Source: Nitrobium sp046350935
Lineage (GTDB): Bacteria; Nitrospirota; Thermodesulfovibrionia; Thermodesulfovibrionales; Dissulfurispiraceae
Length of the DNA stretch: 64,000 bases
Reading direction: 5' to 3'
Assembly (NCBI GenBank): GCA_046350935.1
Contig: JAXLZK010000015.1
Location: 1 to 64,000, forward strand
Both the position numbers and the translations under genes were made by a program. Shown here piece after piece: positions 8,701-17,000 of this stretch. Numbering within the stretch: position 1 is the first letter of the stretch; the number at the start of each line of letters is the position of its first letter. The notes beneath the pieces were generated by a model. That model was not told where the DNA came from. It worked only from the letters and a program-made list of their open reading frames with translations, and did not search any database.

Positions 8701-11187
8701 GCCTGATGCGTCGGTATAGGAGCTTGTTGACGTCTGTCCGGTAGCTGTCACCTCCACGCCCTCGATCCCGAGCCCCGTCCCGTCGTTTGTAATTTTGCCG
8801 GAAATAGAACCAGGAAAATCGCAGGCATCCCCAAGGCCATCCACATTGCTGTCTTGCTGATCCTGATTCGGCACTGTGATACAGTTATCTCTATAGTCCG
8901 GAACCCCGTCTCCGTCAGTTTCCTTAGGCGTTGCCGTAAAATTCTGGCCTTCGATATCAGATGCGCTTACCGTAACACTTCTGAAAACAGGAGTAAATGT
9001 ATAGAACGCGTTTGACGGAGTTATTGTGTAATTTCCCTCAGACACCCAAGTGAATGCGTAATTTCCAGTCTCGTCGGCAAATTTGGTGGTTGTTCCGGAA
9101 CTTCCGGTAAGAGTCACCTCTGTAGTGCCCTTGGGTCCGATCCCACCTGACAATATGCGCCCGCTTATTGTAAATGTTGTCCCGCTTGCGTAGTATTCAT
9201 CGGCACCGATATCCACCGCTATGTTCAGTATTCTGCTGTCTCCTTCGTAATCCGTTAAAGGCAGAGAGGAGGCCGAGTTGCTCCCTGAATCGATGCACGA
9301 CGAGTTGGGTGAGAGATGATAATCGCCATTCGTTGCGTTCACAAACAGCGGATCGGCGTTGATGTTGTTGCCTTGGGCAGTAAAGCCCCCCGACACGTTC
9401 GCAGGGTCGAAGTTATTGTTAAAAGCGTTGATTGTCAAGTTGTACGGATTATCTATATATATATCTCCTCCTTCCCCCGCTGTGTTGCCCCGGATAATAT
9501 TGTTGTACAGATTTGATCGGGTATCTTCATCAAGGTAAATATATATGCCCCCTCCTATAGACGATGCGATATTGCCGGTTATCGTGTTGTTCACGATGTC
9601 CACCGTCGCATGCCAAGAGTAAACGTTGATTCCGCCCCCACCCTGATTTTCCGTGATGATGTTGTTCGCCAGAAGGGCAGTGGCGTTATCCCCAGCCCAA
9701 ACACTCACCGCCTGATCAGCGTTGTTGATTACTACATTATTGATAAGTTTTATCTCGTTCCTTGAAGAATAGGCTTTTACCCCCTCACCGCTATTACTAT
9801 CAATGGTGTTGTTCGATAAAGTTAAACCTCCGTAATAAGCGTTCGCATCGAGCCCCCCTCCATCGTTATTTTTGATCACATTATTCCTTATGATGACATT
9901 GCCATAGAGGGAGGATATCTCAATGCCGGATCTATAAAAGGATTTTCCATTCTGTATGGTCACCCCTTCAACGATAACTTTCGCAAATTTCGAGGAGCTA
10001 TATTCATCCAGATACAATACGCCCACTTCATAACTCTGGCTAATGTTTTCTCCGTCGAGAGTCGTATTGGAGGGGTTCACTTCCCGTGAGATGCATCCTG
10101 CGGTGTACCCGCCTTTGATGATGATACCATAGGGTTCACTTGAACGATAAGAGAATTCCTTGTTGCCGTTCCCCGATATTCCGTAAGCTCCCTGCACAAG
10201 CCTGATTACATCGTCCTTGCCATTGGTTTGCGCCGTGGTAAGAGCATTCTGCAGCTCAGCGCTGTTCGTCACACAGTGGTTCACTGTACAGGCATCCCCA
10301 AAGCCATCCCCATCAGAATCCAACTGGTCCGGATTGGCAACGGTCGGGCAGTTGTCCACACCATCATGAATGCCATCCCCATCGTAGTCAAAGGCGACGG
10401 TGCTCGTTACAGTGGAAGAAACCCCGTGCGCGTCCGTCACTGTCAGACTGACTGTGTATGAACCCACTACGGGGTACCGGTAATAGGGATTTTGGGAGTT
10501 TGCGTCAACTATGCCGTCGCCGTCAAAGTCCCAGGCCCACGAGACAATCGCATCATCCGTTGAGGAAGAGGAGTCGGTAAACTGCACGGTGTTATTCACG
10601 TCATCAGGGACAATCGTAAAGGTAAAAGAAGCAACAGGCGGCTGGTTCGCATCTCCTGTGGTGAAGCTCCAGACAGGGCCGGAGGTCTGCGCATTGTGGT
10701 TGTCTCTCGCCACCACTTTCCAATAGTAGGTAGTCGAAGGCTCCAGTTGAGGGCTGTAACTGAATCCTGTCTCCATCGAGACGAGGTGCAGAGTAGATGA
10801 TGTGCCCATATAGACATCGTAGACCACAGAATCACCCGAATCGGGATCGCCGCCGCCGGACCAGCTCAGAGTGGGGGTGGTGCTGACCCCGGTCTCGCCG
10901 TTTGCAGGGCTCAGATTGACCGGAGCATTGGGAACATTGTTCGTAGGAGCACCGGCAAGGGTAATCGTCTTGGTATAGCGATTGCCCGAACTGTCATACA
11001 CATACTCGATTGTCGTCCCATCCCCATAGACGACCTTGCTGAGCTGTCGCGCATCGTCATAAAAGTACTGGATGGTCTCTGTATCAGCAGAAGAGCAGAA
11101 AGGCTTTAATAAAGAAATGAAAAGGAAGATCAGAGTGAAGGAGATACCTTTCATACGACGGACATCTCTGATTCTACGGGAGTTCAT
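5719..11187 (-). CDS. Giant secreted multidomain parallel beta-helix protein
   Basis: 1822 residues with a signal peptide (about 12-34, hydrophobic, ending FCSSADT). Order of segments: one YD/RHS-like repeat (38-78), a fibronectin-III-like domain, a PKD domain ending near 270, thrombospondin-3 calcium repeats (DxDGDGxxDxxDNCP), a parallel beta-helix block (NNxI / NNTI / GNT ladders), carboxypeptidase-regulatory-like sandwich domains, more TSP3 repeats, a second beta-helix block that is a diverged copy of the first, an Ig-like domain, a second FN3 domain, and a C-terminal beta-helix ending DIGADEY. No membrane anchor or sorting tail is visible. The ATG at 11187 has a strong AGGAG upstream. It is probably an extracellular or surface adhesin or polysaccharide-binding protein; no catalytic site is recognised. 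Confidence 0.85.
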   Translation of the reverse strand: MNSRRIRDVRRMKGISFTLIFLFISLLKPFCSSADTETIQYFYDDARQLSKVVYGDGTTIEYVYDSSGNRYTKTITLAGAPTNNVPNAPVNLSPANGETGVSTTPTLSWSGGGDPDSGDSVVYDVYMGTSSTLHLVSMETGFSYSPQLEPSTTYYWKVVARDNHNAQTSGPVWSFTTGDANQPPVASFTFTIVPDDVNNTVQFTDSSSSTDDAIVSWAWDFDGDGIVDANSQNPYYRYPVVGSYTVSLTVTDAHGVSSTVTSTVAFDYDGDGIHDGVDNCPTVANPDQLDSDGDGFGDACTVNHCVTNSAELQNALTTAQTNGKDDVIRLVQGAYGISGNGNKEFSYRSSEPYGIIIKGGYTAGCISREVNPSNTTLDGENISQSYEVGVLYLDEYSSSKFAKVIVEGVTIQNGKSFYRSGIEISSLYGNVIIRNNVIKNNDGGGLDANAYYGGLTLSNNTIDSNSGEGVKAYSSRNEIKLINNVVINNADQAVSVWAGDNATALLANNIITENQGGGGINVYSWHATVDIVNNTITGNIASSIGGGIYIYLDEDTRSNLYNNIIRGNTAGEGGDIYIDNPYNLTINAFNNNFDPANVSGGFTAQGNNINADPLFVNATNGDYHLSPNSSCIDSGSNSASSLPLTDYEGDSRILNIAVDIGADEYYASGTTFTISGRILSGGIGPKGTTEVTLTGSSGTTTKFADETGNYAFTWVSEGNYTITPSNAFYTFTPVFRSVTVSASDIEGQNFTATPKETDGDGVPDYRDNCITVPNQDQQDSNVDGLGDACDFPGSISGKITNDGTGLGIEGVEVTATGQTSTSSYTDASGNYFISNLENGYYRVFASKSGYKGGYYNNKEDWYGADKVYVTPGIGVPVDTPNINFLLAQDNDNDGTPDSSDNCPAVANIDQSDIDGDGIGDACDNCPTVSNPDQSDSGGDGFGDACTIRHCVTNSGELQSALTTAQTDGKNDVIRLVQGTYGISGNGNNRFSFSSGETYSLAIAGGYTAGCASREVNPSNTILDGENIFKQDFGGVLYLYDHISSKFATVKVEGVTVQNGNSSNHSGLEVYSNHGNVLVMNTAIKNNYMMGLNARTIDGSITLSNNLFSGNTGKGVNVMSYSLFGKIDLLSNIITNNAGTGAYINTSQDTTILIANNQIVGNQGGIDARIYAWQAPLDIVNNTITGNTSSSEGGGVHLYLYDKRSPSNLYNNIIWGNTAAQGGDISINVALNGTINAYNNNFDPAKVSGSFTTQGNNINADPLFVNAASGDYHLLAGSPSIDSGNGSAPSLPSTDLEGNARVLGMGVDMGAYEYTGDTIPPDTTITDSPPNPSSGTVSFSFSSNETGATFECRLDGESYSPCTSPKGYMGLAEGSHTFSVRATDPAGNVDPTPATYTWTIDFVASDTEAPTIPTALSALAVSSSQIDLSWSASTDNVGVAGYRLYRDGTQIAATAATAYSDMGLAPATTYAYTVAAYDTAGNVSTQSSPASATTPAETVPEVVSRIRQDCTGYTNCYTSLAAWEAAYGGIDFGACAQGDLVCSGKIAVARIEGAWSTPDTASVVIYGWNTDADHYIRIHTAPEARHNGTWDATKYRLVKSSPPSTTGIITVYENFVRIEGLQVLMNYDAQDHACIDFRYVPSGTAKDHRVSNSILRGNAEAVADHKKGITSALDGYLKAWNNIIYGLKGANSSGIKAKGTSHLYNNTILNCTYCFWAYSGTGTVVKNSIAQGCDDGFYGAFDSSSDYNISDLAADAPGAHSQNSTNVTFVDRTNRNLHLSASDTAAKDAGIDISADPDLAFSDDIDGTVRPGGAAWDIGADEY

Positions 11188-11232
11188 GTCGCTCTCCTGA
11201 AGATGTATTTCAAGTCACAGCTCCTTCAGATG

Positions 11233-11274
11233 AATGAATCACTCTCCGGAATTTAGCTCGGAGAGTGATTCATT
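11233..11274. repeat. Strong 16-bp inverted repeat between CPBP gene and beta-helix gene
   Basis: AATGAATCACTCTCCG (11233-11248) pairs perfectly with 11259-11274 around a 10-base loop. The right arm contains the stop codon of the CPBP gene. The plus-strand side is followed by TTTTTG, but transcription here is on the minus strand, where no U-tract follows. It is therefore better read as an mRNA-stabilising or intercistronic hairpin in front of the beta-helix gene than as a classical terminator. Confidence 0.7.
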
Positions 11275-12040
11275 TTTGTACATAATAAATAATTATCCAA
11301 CTATTCCTGAATGAATGTAAGATGATTGGGTGCAATAATGATCCACTCCTGTCATAAAGCCAAGCTAGAATTACTCCAAAAACAAAAATGTTAACGCTTC
11401 CTACAAGATCTTGTGAGTGTCCATATGTCCACAACATTGATGTCAAAATAACAGCAATCCCCTTTCCTAACTTTCTATAAATTGGGCTATAAACTATGCC
11501 ACGGTAAACTACTTCTTCCACAATAGGACCAAGGAATATGGAAAGAAAAGCAAACCATAGAAATATTTTTAAATCCATAGACTTGATTGCTTCAATCTGG
11601 AATTTAGGCGGACTGAGCAATAAGTTAATCCCCAAGAAGTGCGTACTCAAAATATTTGCAAGCAGCAAGAAAAAACAGATCTTTAGAATGAAGGGGAGAT
11701 AATTCAGTCGCAATTTAAATGTCTCAATGATAGATACCTTGTAAACATAATACAGCGATGCAAAACCTAGACCCAAGACAAAGGTGTAATAGAAAAAAAC
11801 AACAGTTAGCCAATGTGCTGTACTAGGTGAGTAATTTTGCAAAACAGGAATTCGATTCCAAAAGGCTTGGATAATGGTATTGCTCATAGCAATAGCAATA
11901 AGAGCTATCCCTGGGATTAGTGACCACTGTTGTGCCTGCAAAGATTTGTTGGCGGGCGTGTGTCTATCCTTCAAGATAAAAATTAGCAGCAATGGTACAG
12001 CTATTAAGTATTTGAATAGAATCGTTTTATAATCTATCAT
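11270..12040 (-). CDS. CPBP-family intramembrane metalloprotease (first copy)
   Basis: 256 residues with about seven hydrophobic segments. CPBP/Abi motifs are present: EEVVYRG (motif 1), WTYGHSQ (motif 2, second metal ligand) and HSFRNS near the C-terminus. Family members are membrane glutamyl/metal proteases related to Rce1; in Gram-positive bacteriocin loci they serve as self-immunity proteins. I chose the ATG at 12040, because AAGGAAAG lies at the right distance, over the upstream ATG at 12055. The gene is clearly AT-rich compared with the flanking DNA, as is the second CPBP gene at 12615-13406, suggesting acquisition together. Substrate unknown. Confidence 0.85.
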   Translation of the reverse strand: MIDYKTILFKYLIAVPLLLIFILKDRHTPANKSLQAQQWSLIPGIALIAIAMSNTIIQAFWNRIPVLQNYSPSTAHWLTVVFFYYTFVLGLGFASLYYVYKVSIIETFKLRLNYLPFILKICFFLLLANILSTHFLGINLLLSPPKFQIEAIKSMDLKIFLWFAFLSIFLGPIVEEVVYRGIVYSPIYRKLGKGIAVILTSMLWTYGHSQDLVGSVNIFVFGVILAWLYDRSGSLLHPIILHSFRNSWIIIYYVQK

Positions 12041-12129
12041 CACTTTCCTTTGCATCCACTAAGCAAGTCCGCATAAGTTTTGTCACAGGTGAGCTGTTCA
12101 TGATACCGTTGTAGTATCGGGAGGTTATC

Positions 12130-12246
12130 ATGGACAGCAAGCTCTTAACTCCATATCAACGTCATCGATTACAGAATGAGTTGCACTACACGCATAATGC
12201 TCACCACTATCGTCGCATTCTGGCGATCCTGGAATGTGAGGAATAA
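12130..12246 (+). pseudogene. IS630-type transposase remnant (N-terminal helix-turn-helix start only)
   Basis: An ATG frame of 38 codons (MDSKLLTPYQRHRLQNELHY...) resembles the first part of IS630/helix-turn-helix transposases (the R-R-x-x-x-I-L segment). It stops where the MITE-like repeat at 12236 begins. No DDE catalytic region follows, so it is debris. The stretch 12041-12129 upstream contains no gene. Confidence 0.5.
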
Positions 12247-12407
12247 GGGGACGGTTCTATTTTCTTTCATCTTCATCCTTTCTGGGCCATCCCCTCTTCC
12301 GTACTCTCTCAGCAAGAGCAAATTGCCTCTTCATTTCCGCACCGCATTTGTACAGCCCCCTGCTCTCCTCACTTTCAGTAAAGAGAACCGTCCCGTTTTT
12401 TCCTCAC
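12236..12407. mobile_element. MITE-like element with ~23-bp terminal inverted repeats
   Basis: The left end, 12236-12258, contains GGGGACGGTTCT; the right end, 12384-12407, contains AGAACCGTCCC in inverted orientation. The flanking GTGAGGAA is also mirrored, giving about 23 bases of near-perfect terminal repeat. The 125-base interior has no coding frame. The element interrupts both the IS630 fragment on its left and the small secreted-protein gene on its right, whose last codons it supplies. Confidence 0.6.
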
Positions 12408-12605
12408 TTCAATAATGCCATCACCATTAAAGTCACCCCTAATAATTAAATACTTATTTATATCTCTATTGCGCCACTCATCACTGATTTCAGAGTCAGA
12501 AGGAATTCTCCAGTTTTGCAGAACTGGTATTTTATTCCCGGTGCAGTCAAAACTTATTAGGAGTACCAGCACCAGTAGCACTCTAATTTGTATTAGTCTT
12601 TGCAT
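12375..12605 (-). CDS. Small secreted or lipoprotein-like protein, C-terminus truncated by a repeat element
   Basis: 76 residues. Basic N-terminus, hydrophobic core (VLLVLVLLISFDC) like a signal or lipoprotein leader, then a soluble part ending in GDFNGDGIIE, a calcium-loop/FG-GAP-like motif that in longer homologous proteins continues for many residues. Here the frame runs straight into the inverted-repeat end at 12384-12407, which encodes the final RKKRDGSLY. It is thus a natural truncation. A Shine-Dalgarno GGGAG precedes the ATG. It lies between two CPBP protease genes and shares their AT-rich composition. Function unknown. Confidence 0.6.
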   Translation of the reverse strand: MQRLIQIRVLLVLVLLISFDCTGNKIPVLQNWRIPSDSEISDEWRNRDINKYLIIRGDFNGDGIIEVRKKRDGSLY

Positions 12606-12614
12606 CGTGCTCCC

Positions 12615-13406
12615 TCATGTCCCAATATTGATATAAAGGACAAAAAAATTAGCAAAACTGTGTAGAAATATTGATGCAAGGAGACCTGCACGAAGGTATC
12701 CAATAGAAAACAGTATGGATCCTAGAAAAACATAGGAAAACGGTATGAGATAATGAATATCACCATACATTAAAAGTGAAAGGAATCCCTTATGACCAAA
12801 AATAAACAATAACGAAGAAAAGCATATTGAAAAGGAGGTACCCCAAGGCCGTCTCAACATTTCCAAAAAATATCCTCTAAACAAAACCTCTTCGATAAAA
12901 GGAATACAAAAGATAAATAAAAAAACATTTAACTTGAAATAAAATGAATAAGTATGCAAGATCAGTTGCACATTACTGTTATATTTCTCAAACCAATGTA
13001 AAGCCAGATAAATAAACACATATAAAGCTATAATACCTACCAGTATAGTAGAAAATAATTCTCTTTTATCAGTAACCATCTTCGGGATATATTTAAGCCT
13101 CCACGCCAAAAAACATGTTGCAACAGTAGCAGAAATTGCGGAAGATAACAGCTTTACTGTAATTTGAGGGATATATGAATAATATTGAGTTAGCTCAATA
13201 TTGTAGTATCCACAAATGAAGAGACTGATATAGGTTATTAAAAATCCCTCTAAAACACATCTTAGAGATCTCTTCTTTTTGAGAATAATAGTCGTAGGTT
13301 CGGATGTTCTAGAACTCCGAATGCATTGTTTATAAGATGGCAATTTATAACCACCACTTGTTTCATGTCTCGGAAAATCCTTTCCATTCGTCGAATTATC
13401 TGACAT
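12615..13406 (-). CDS. CPBP-family intramembrane metalloprotease (second copy)
   Basis: 263 residues. A polar N-terminal 45 residues precede several membrane segments. Motifs: EEVLFRGYF (motif 1), LLFIFGH (motif 2), and HSFANF near the end. It is only distantly similar to the CPBP protein at 11270-12040. It starts 15 bases downstream of the end of the RHS tail ORF, with a good GGGGGAG Shine-Dalgarno, so it is placed exactly where an immunity or accessory gene of an RHS polymorphic toxin would sit. Being AT-rich, it may have arrived with the RHS tail. The immunity role is inference; the family assignment is firm. Confidence 0.85.
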   Translation of the reverse strand: MSDNSTNGKDFPRHETSGGYKLPSYKQCIRSSRTSEPTTIILKKKRSLRCVLEGFLITYISLFICGYYNIELTQYYSYIPQITVKLLSSAISATVATCFLAWRLKYIPKMVTDKRELFSTILVGIIALYVFIYLALHWFEKYNSNVQLILHTYSFYFKLNVFLFIFCIPFIEEVLFRGYFLEMLRRPWGTSFSICFSSLLFIFGHKGFLSLLMYGDIHYLIPFSYVFLGSILFSIGYLRAGLLASIFLHSFANFFVLYINIGT

Positions 13407-13421
13407 GTCTCCCCCGCTAGA

Positions 13422-14052
13422 CTACTGCAGCATATGTAAACCCGGATCAAAGTAAATGAGACCATCGCCAATCGGCAACCCTGGACTGGGCTCTCGTTGA
13501 TTGGACTCACCACTAGAAGAATTCGATGAACCACATTGATTTAATGAGGCCCTTTCCCTAAATGCATTCGCCCAATCAAATATTTCTCCAATAACAAAAT
13601 CACTAAAAGGTCCCCAGTTAGGTACGCTCTCCGTGCTGCCTCCGCCTGCTCCTGGATCCGCCATATTTTTAAGTCCTAATGGGTCTCGTTTATTCACCGA
13701 ATTATTGCCCACAAACCCATACAAATTCACTCCACCCCTCTCCCCCAGCGGGTCTCTTGTGATCCATTTCCCAATCTGAGGAGCATAGAACCGGTAGCCG
13801 TAATACGATAGCCCTGTCTCCGGATCATACTCCTTTGTCGAGAACTGGAAGGGCTGGTTAAGGGAGCCTGTTTTCTGCATCAACACACCAAAGGGATCAT
13901 AGGCATACGAGGCAGTGACACTCTGAGCACTGTCGATCAGGGCCCGTCATTCCCCCTCCCATCATAGAGGTACTGATACTCCTGTCCGCTCTGTCTCAGG
14001 TTCAGCAGTCCTCCGATCCCTCCGCCCAGGTCCAGACCCCACCGGTATTCCC
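13422..14052 (-). pseudogene. Detached 3' part of the RHS gene: RHS core end plus variable tail
   Basis: The ORF 13422-13886 carries the conserved RHS-associated core (EYDPETGLSYYGYRFY...GKWITRDPLGE...NLYGFVGNN...DPLGL) and then an unrelated tail of about 80 residues (NMADPGAGGG... to the end) that I cannot assign to a toxin family. Reading back in the correct frames shows it was once continuous with the ORF 14053-17979. One frame change lies near 14095 (after TRYVG; the next frame reads GFLPVQERDGNN), and a second near 13935 (GRGN to ALIDSAQSV). Both are small indels next to G/C runs. This is either gene decay or assembly error; sequence alone cannot decide. Confidence 0.75.
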
Positions 14053-17000
14053 TTACCACCGTATTGTTTCCATCCCGTTCCTGCACCGGCAGGAACCCTG
14101 CCCCACATACCGGGTATCGCTCAGCAAGGAGCCGTTCTGGTACTTCTTCACCCCAGTAAGCAGACTGTCTCCGCTGTATTGGTACTCCGTTCTATGGACA
14201 ATGCTGGAACTGTCCGTATACTCTGCCAGGGTCAGCCTGTTTTCAGCATCATAGGTCATATTCATTGTATATCCCTCAGGGGTGAATCCCTGGGTCATGT
14301 TCCCGTCCTCATCGTAGATATACGTCCTGTTTGGGTTCATGGTGCTCAGAAGCTGGTTCAGCTCGTTCGTCTCATAGGTGGTCACCCCAGCCGTCAAGGA
14401 GGTGATCGGGGTACCGTTGGTGATGGTCTCTGAATCCCTGAGATCGAGGTCGTCGTAGGTATAGCGGTAGCTGTTGATCACCTGACCCGTCGAGGTCTTG
14501 TTGATTACGTCAGTAAGGCGTTTTAAGGGGTCATCGTAGAGATACTGGGTGACGCTTCCGTTGGGCCTTGTCAGGCTCTGGATGAGGGGGTTCACATCGG
14601 TATATCCATAGGTGTGGGTGCTCGTTCCCACCGTGACGGTCTGCAACCTGCCGATTGTGTCGTAGGCATAGGAGACTGTCTGGCCTCCCTGCGGGACCAT
14701 ATCCGTCATCTGCCCCAGCTCGTTGTACTGGTAGGTGAGGGTATCGTTTGCCCAAGGGCCGTCAATCGTGTTTACCCTGCCGTCAGGATAGTAGCTGTAC
14801 TGAAACAGCCCTGTTCCGTCCGTTCTGGTTGCCATGCGGTTGTAATCGTCGTAGGTAAAGGTGACATCCGGCGTGGTATCGGAGTAATCAAGGGAAAGGA
14901 GGTCGTGGTTTGCGTCATAGGAGAGATTATTTTCGATGTTCCTGGAATTCTTGACTTTTGTGAGCAGACGCGCGCTATCGTAGTCGTATTGCACAAAGGA
15001 GCCGTCTGCATACGTCTTCTTTGTCATTTTGTCGTCGAGACTGTATGCAAAGGAGGTGGTCCTGCCGTCGGTATCTATCAGCTTTTTGAGCTTTCCATTT
15101 GGATCATACTCATACTGGAAGACACCCTCGGGCCCCTCCTTCCGGATCAACCGCTTCAGTGCATCATAGGTGTAGTTTGTTGTCAGCCCCGCCCGGTCTG
15201 TCCTGCTTGCAAGGATTCGGGGACAGCACGTGTTATAGGTATATTCTTCAACCTTCTGGTCGGGAAAGATGATTTTGGTAACCTGATCGAGGTCATTGTA
15301 CTCAAAGGCAAGGGTCCGGCCGGCAGCGTCGGTTTGCGTCAGCACTCTCCCGATGTCGTCATAGGTGAAGCTGAGCAAGGGATTGCCCTCTCTCCTCAGC
15401 TCCAGCAGATGATGAGAGGCAGGATCGTATGCAAGCTCGGTCGTCCTCTGAAGAGGGGTGCCCTGCGCCTCGATGATCGTTCCGAGCTGCCCGTAGGCAT
15501 TATAGGTATAGGCCGTGACCCGGCCAGTTGCATCGGTGATCGAAGCAGGGGCATGGGTGTTTCCGTTATAGGTGAAGGTCTTGAGCACGATATTGTCGTC
15601 TCCGGGCGTGCTTGCGCCGTTGAATTTGATCTGCTGCACATCGATTCCGTTTGGATAGTAAGTCCGTGTCGTGATATTTCCTTTTGCATCGGTGGAGGAA
15701 GTAATCATACCCTTGTCATTGTATGCAATGTGTCTGGTATGGCCATGGGAATCGGCAATCGAGACCGGCTTTCCTGTCGCGGTATCGTAGCTGTAACTCA
15801 TAAACCCTCCGCCAGGGTACCCATACTGGCTGATCTTTCCCTTCCCTCCGCTTAGACTCATTAAGAAATAGTTGGTCCGCGGAGTGTTGCTGCTGAAATT
15901 ATTCACTGTCTGGCTCTGCCATTCAATATAGTCCCGTGGGCCTATACGCCAGGAATATGTTCCATCACCTCCGTAGTAAAAGTACTCCTCTTTCCCGCCT
16001 AGGGGGTTTGCAATCGTGATCCGGTAGTTCTGCCACATGAGGTCGCCCGGAGGGGGGTAGTTGTCGGAATTGGCGCCGCTTCCGTCGGACGGCTCGATGG
16101 AAAAGCTCCATTTCCCCCGCGCATTCTCTATGCCGGTGAGGTACCTGTCCGTATCGTAGCTGAACCGCGTCCAATACCCGCCCATATCGGTAGCCTTGGT
16201 GAGGTTGTCGCTTGCATCATATTCGAAGGTTGCAAAGCGTCCGAAGGGGTCGTCCACCTGTTCTACCAGGCCATTGGCGTTGTACGTCAGTCTCGTGACT
16301 TGTCCGAGGGCGTCCGTTATCGTCTCCGGCTGCACGTTGCTGTTGTAGCCGATGGTCACGTGCTGATTGAAGGCATCCCTGATCTCCACCAGGAACGGCT
16401 GCAGGGAGTTCGTCCCCTCGGGAATGTTGTAGGCATGGACGGTGCCGTCCGGAAACGCAAGCTCAAAGTGATTCTCAGCAATCTTGGTGAGCGTGTTGAA
16501 GACGCCGAAGGGTTTCGTATACCCGCCTGTCCCGTCGGGTGTATAGCTGTCGCGTCTGCCGTCCGGCATGAAGACAGTGACTCTTCCTCCTGTGTCGACC
16601 ACGAGGTAGCTTCCGAAATTGGGCATCCATTTATTCCCAAAGGGCTCATGATAGGCAATCGACGACTGGGAGTTGTAGCTCAACTGGATCTTTACCGCAG
16701 GCCCGTACGGCGGGTGATACCACAGGGGGATGTCCTTTACAAAAAGGTTCATGTTGACCTTGTTTACCTTCCAGACAGGCGCTCCGTTGGCAGAGGCAGA
16801 GCAGCTGTTCTCCTCTTCTTCGTCCCCCTCTTCCTCCGGCTCGCCCAGATCGTCCTCAGGCCGGGGGACCCCGCAGCAGCCTCCATAGGAGTCTTCCCTT
16901 TCGGCAGCGGATAATACGACTCCCGCCACGGTTGCCGCGCTCTCCGAGAGGACAAGCGCCTTGCCGGTCCACTCCTTCGAGAACTCCTCAACCGTCTGGG

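Noticed and set aside
6200..11200. Direct repeats in the beta-helix gene as a CRISPR array
   Set aside because: They are long, coding, diverged and not evenly spaced; they reflect protein repeats. No CRISPR array was seen in the window.
14614..15855. 413-codon plus-strand frame inside the RHS region
   Set aside because: Periodic shadow of the YD repeats on the opposite strand.
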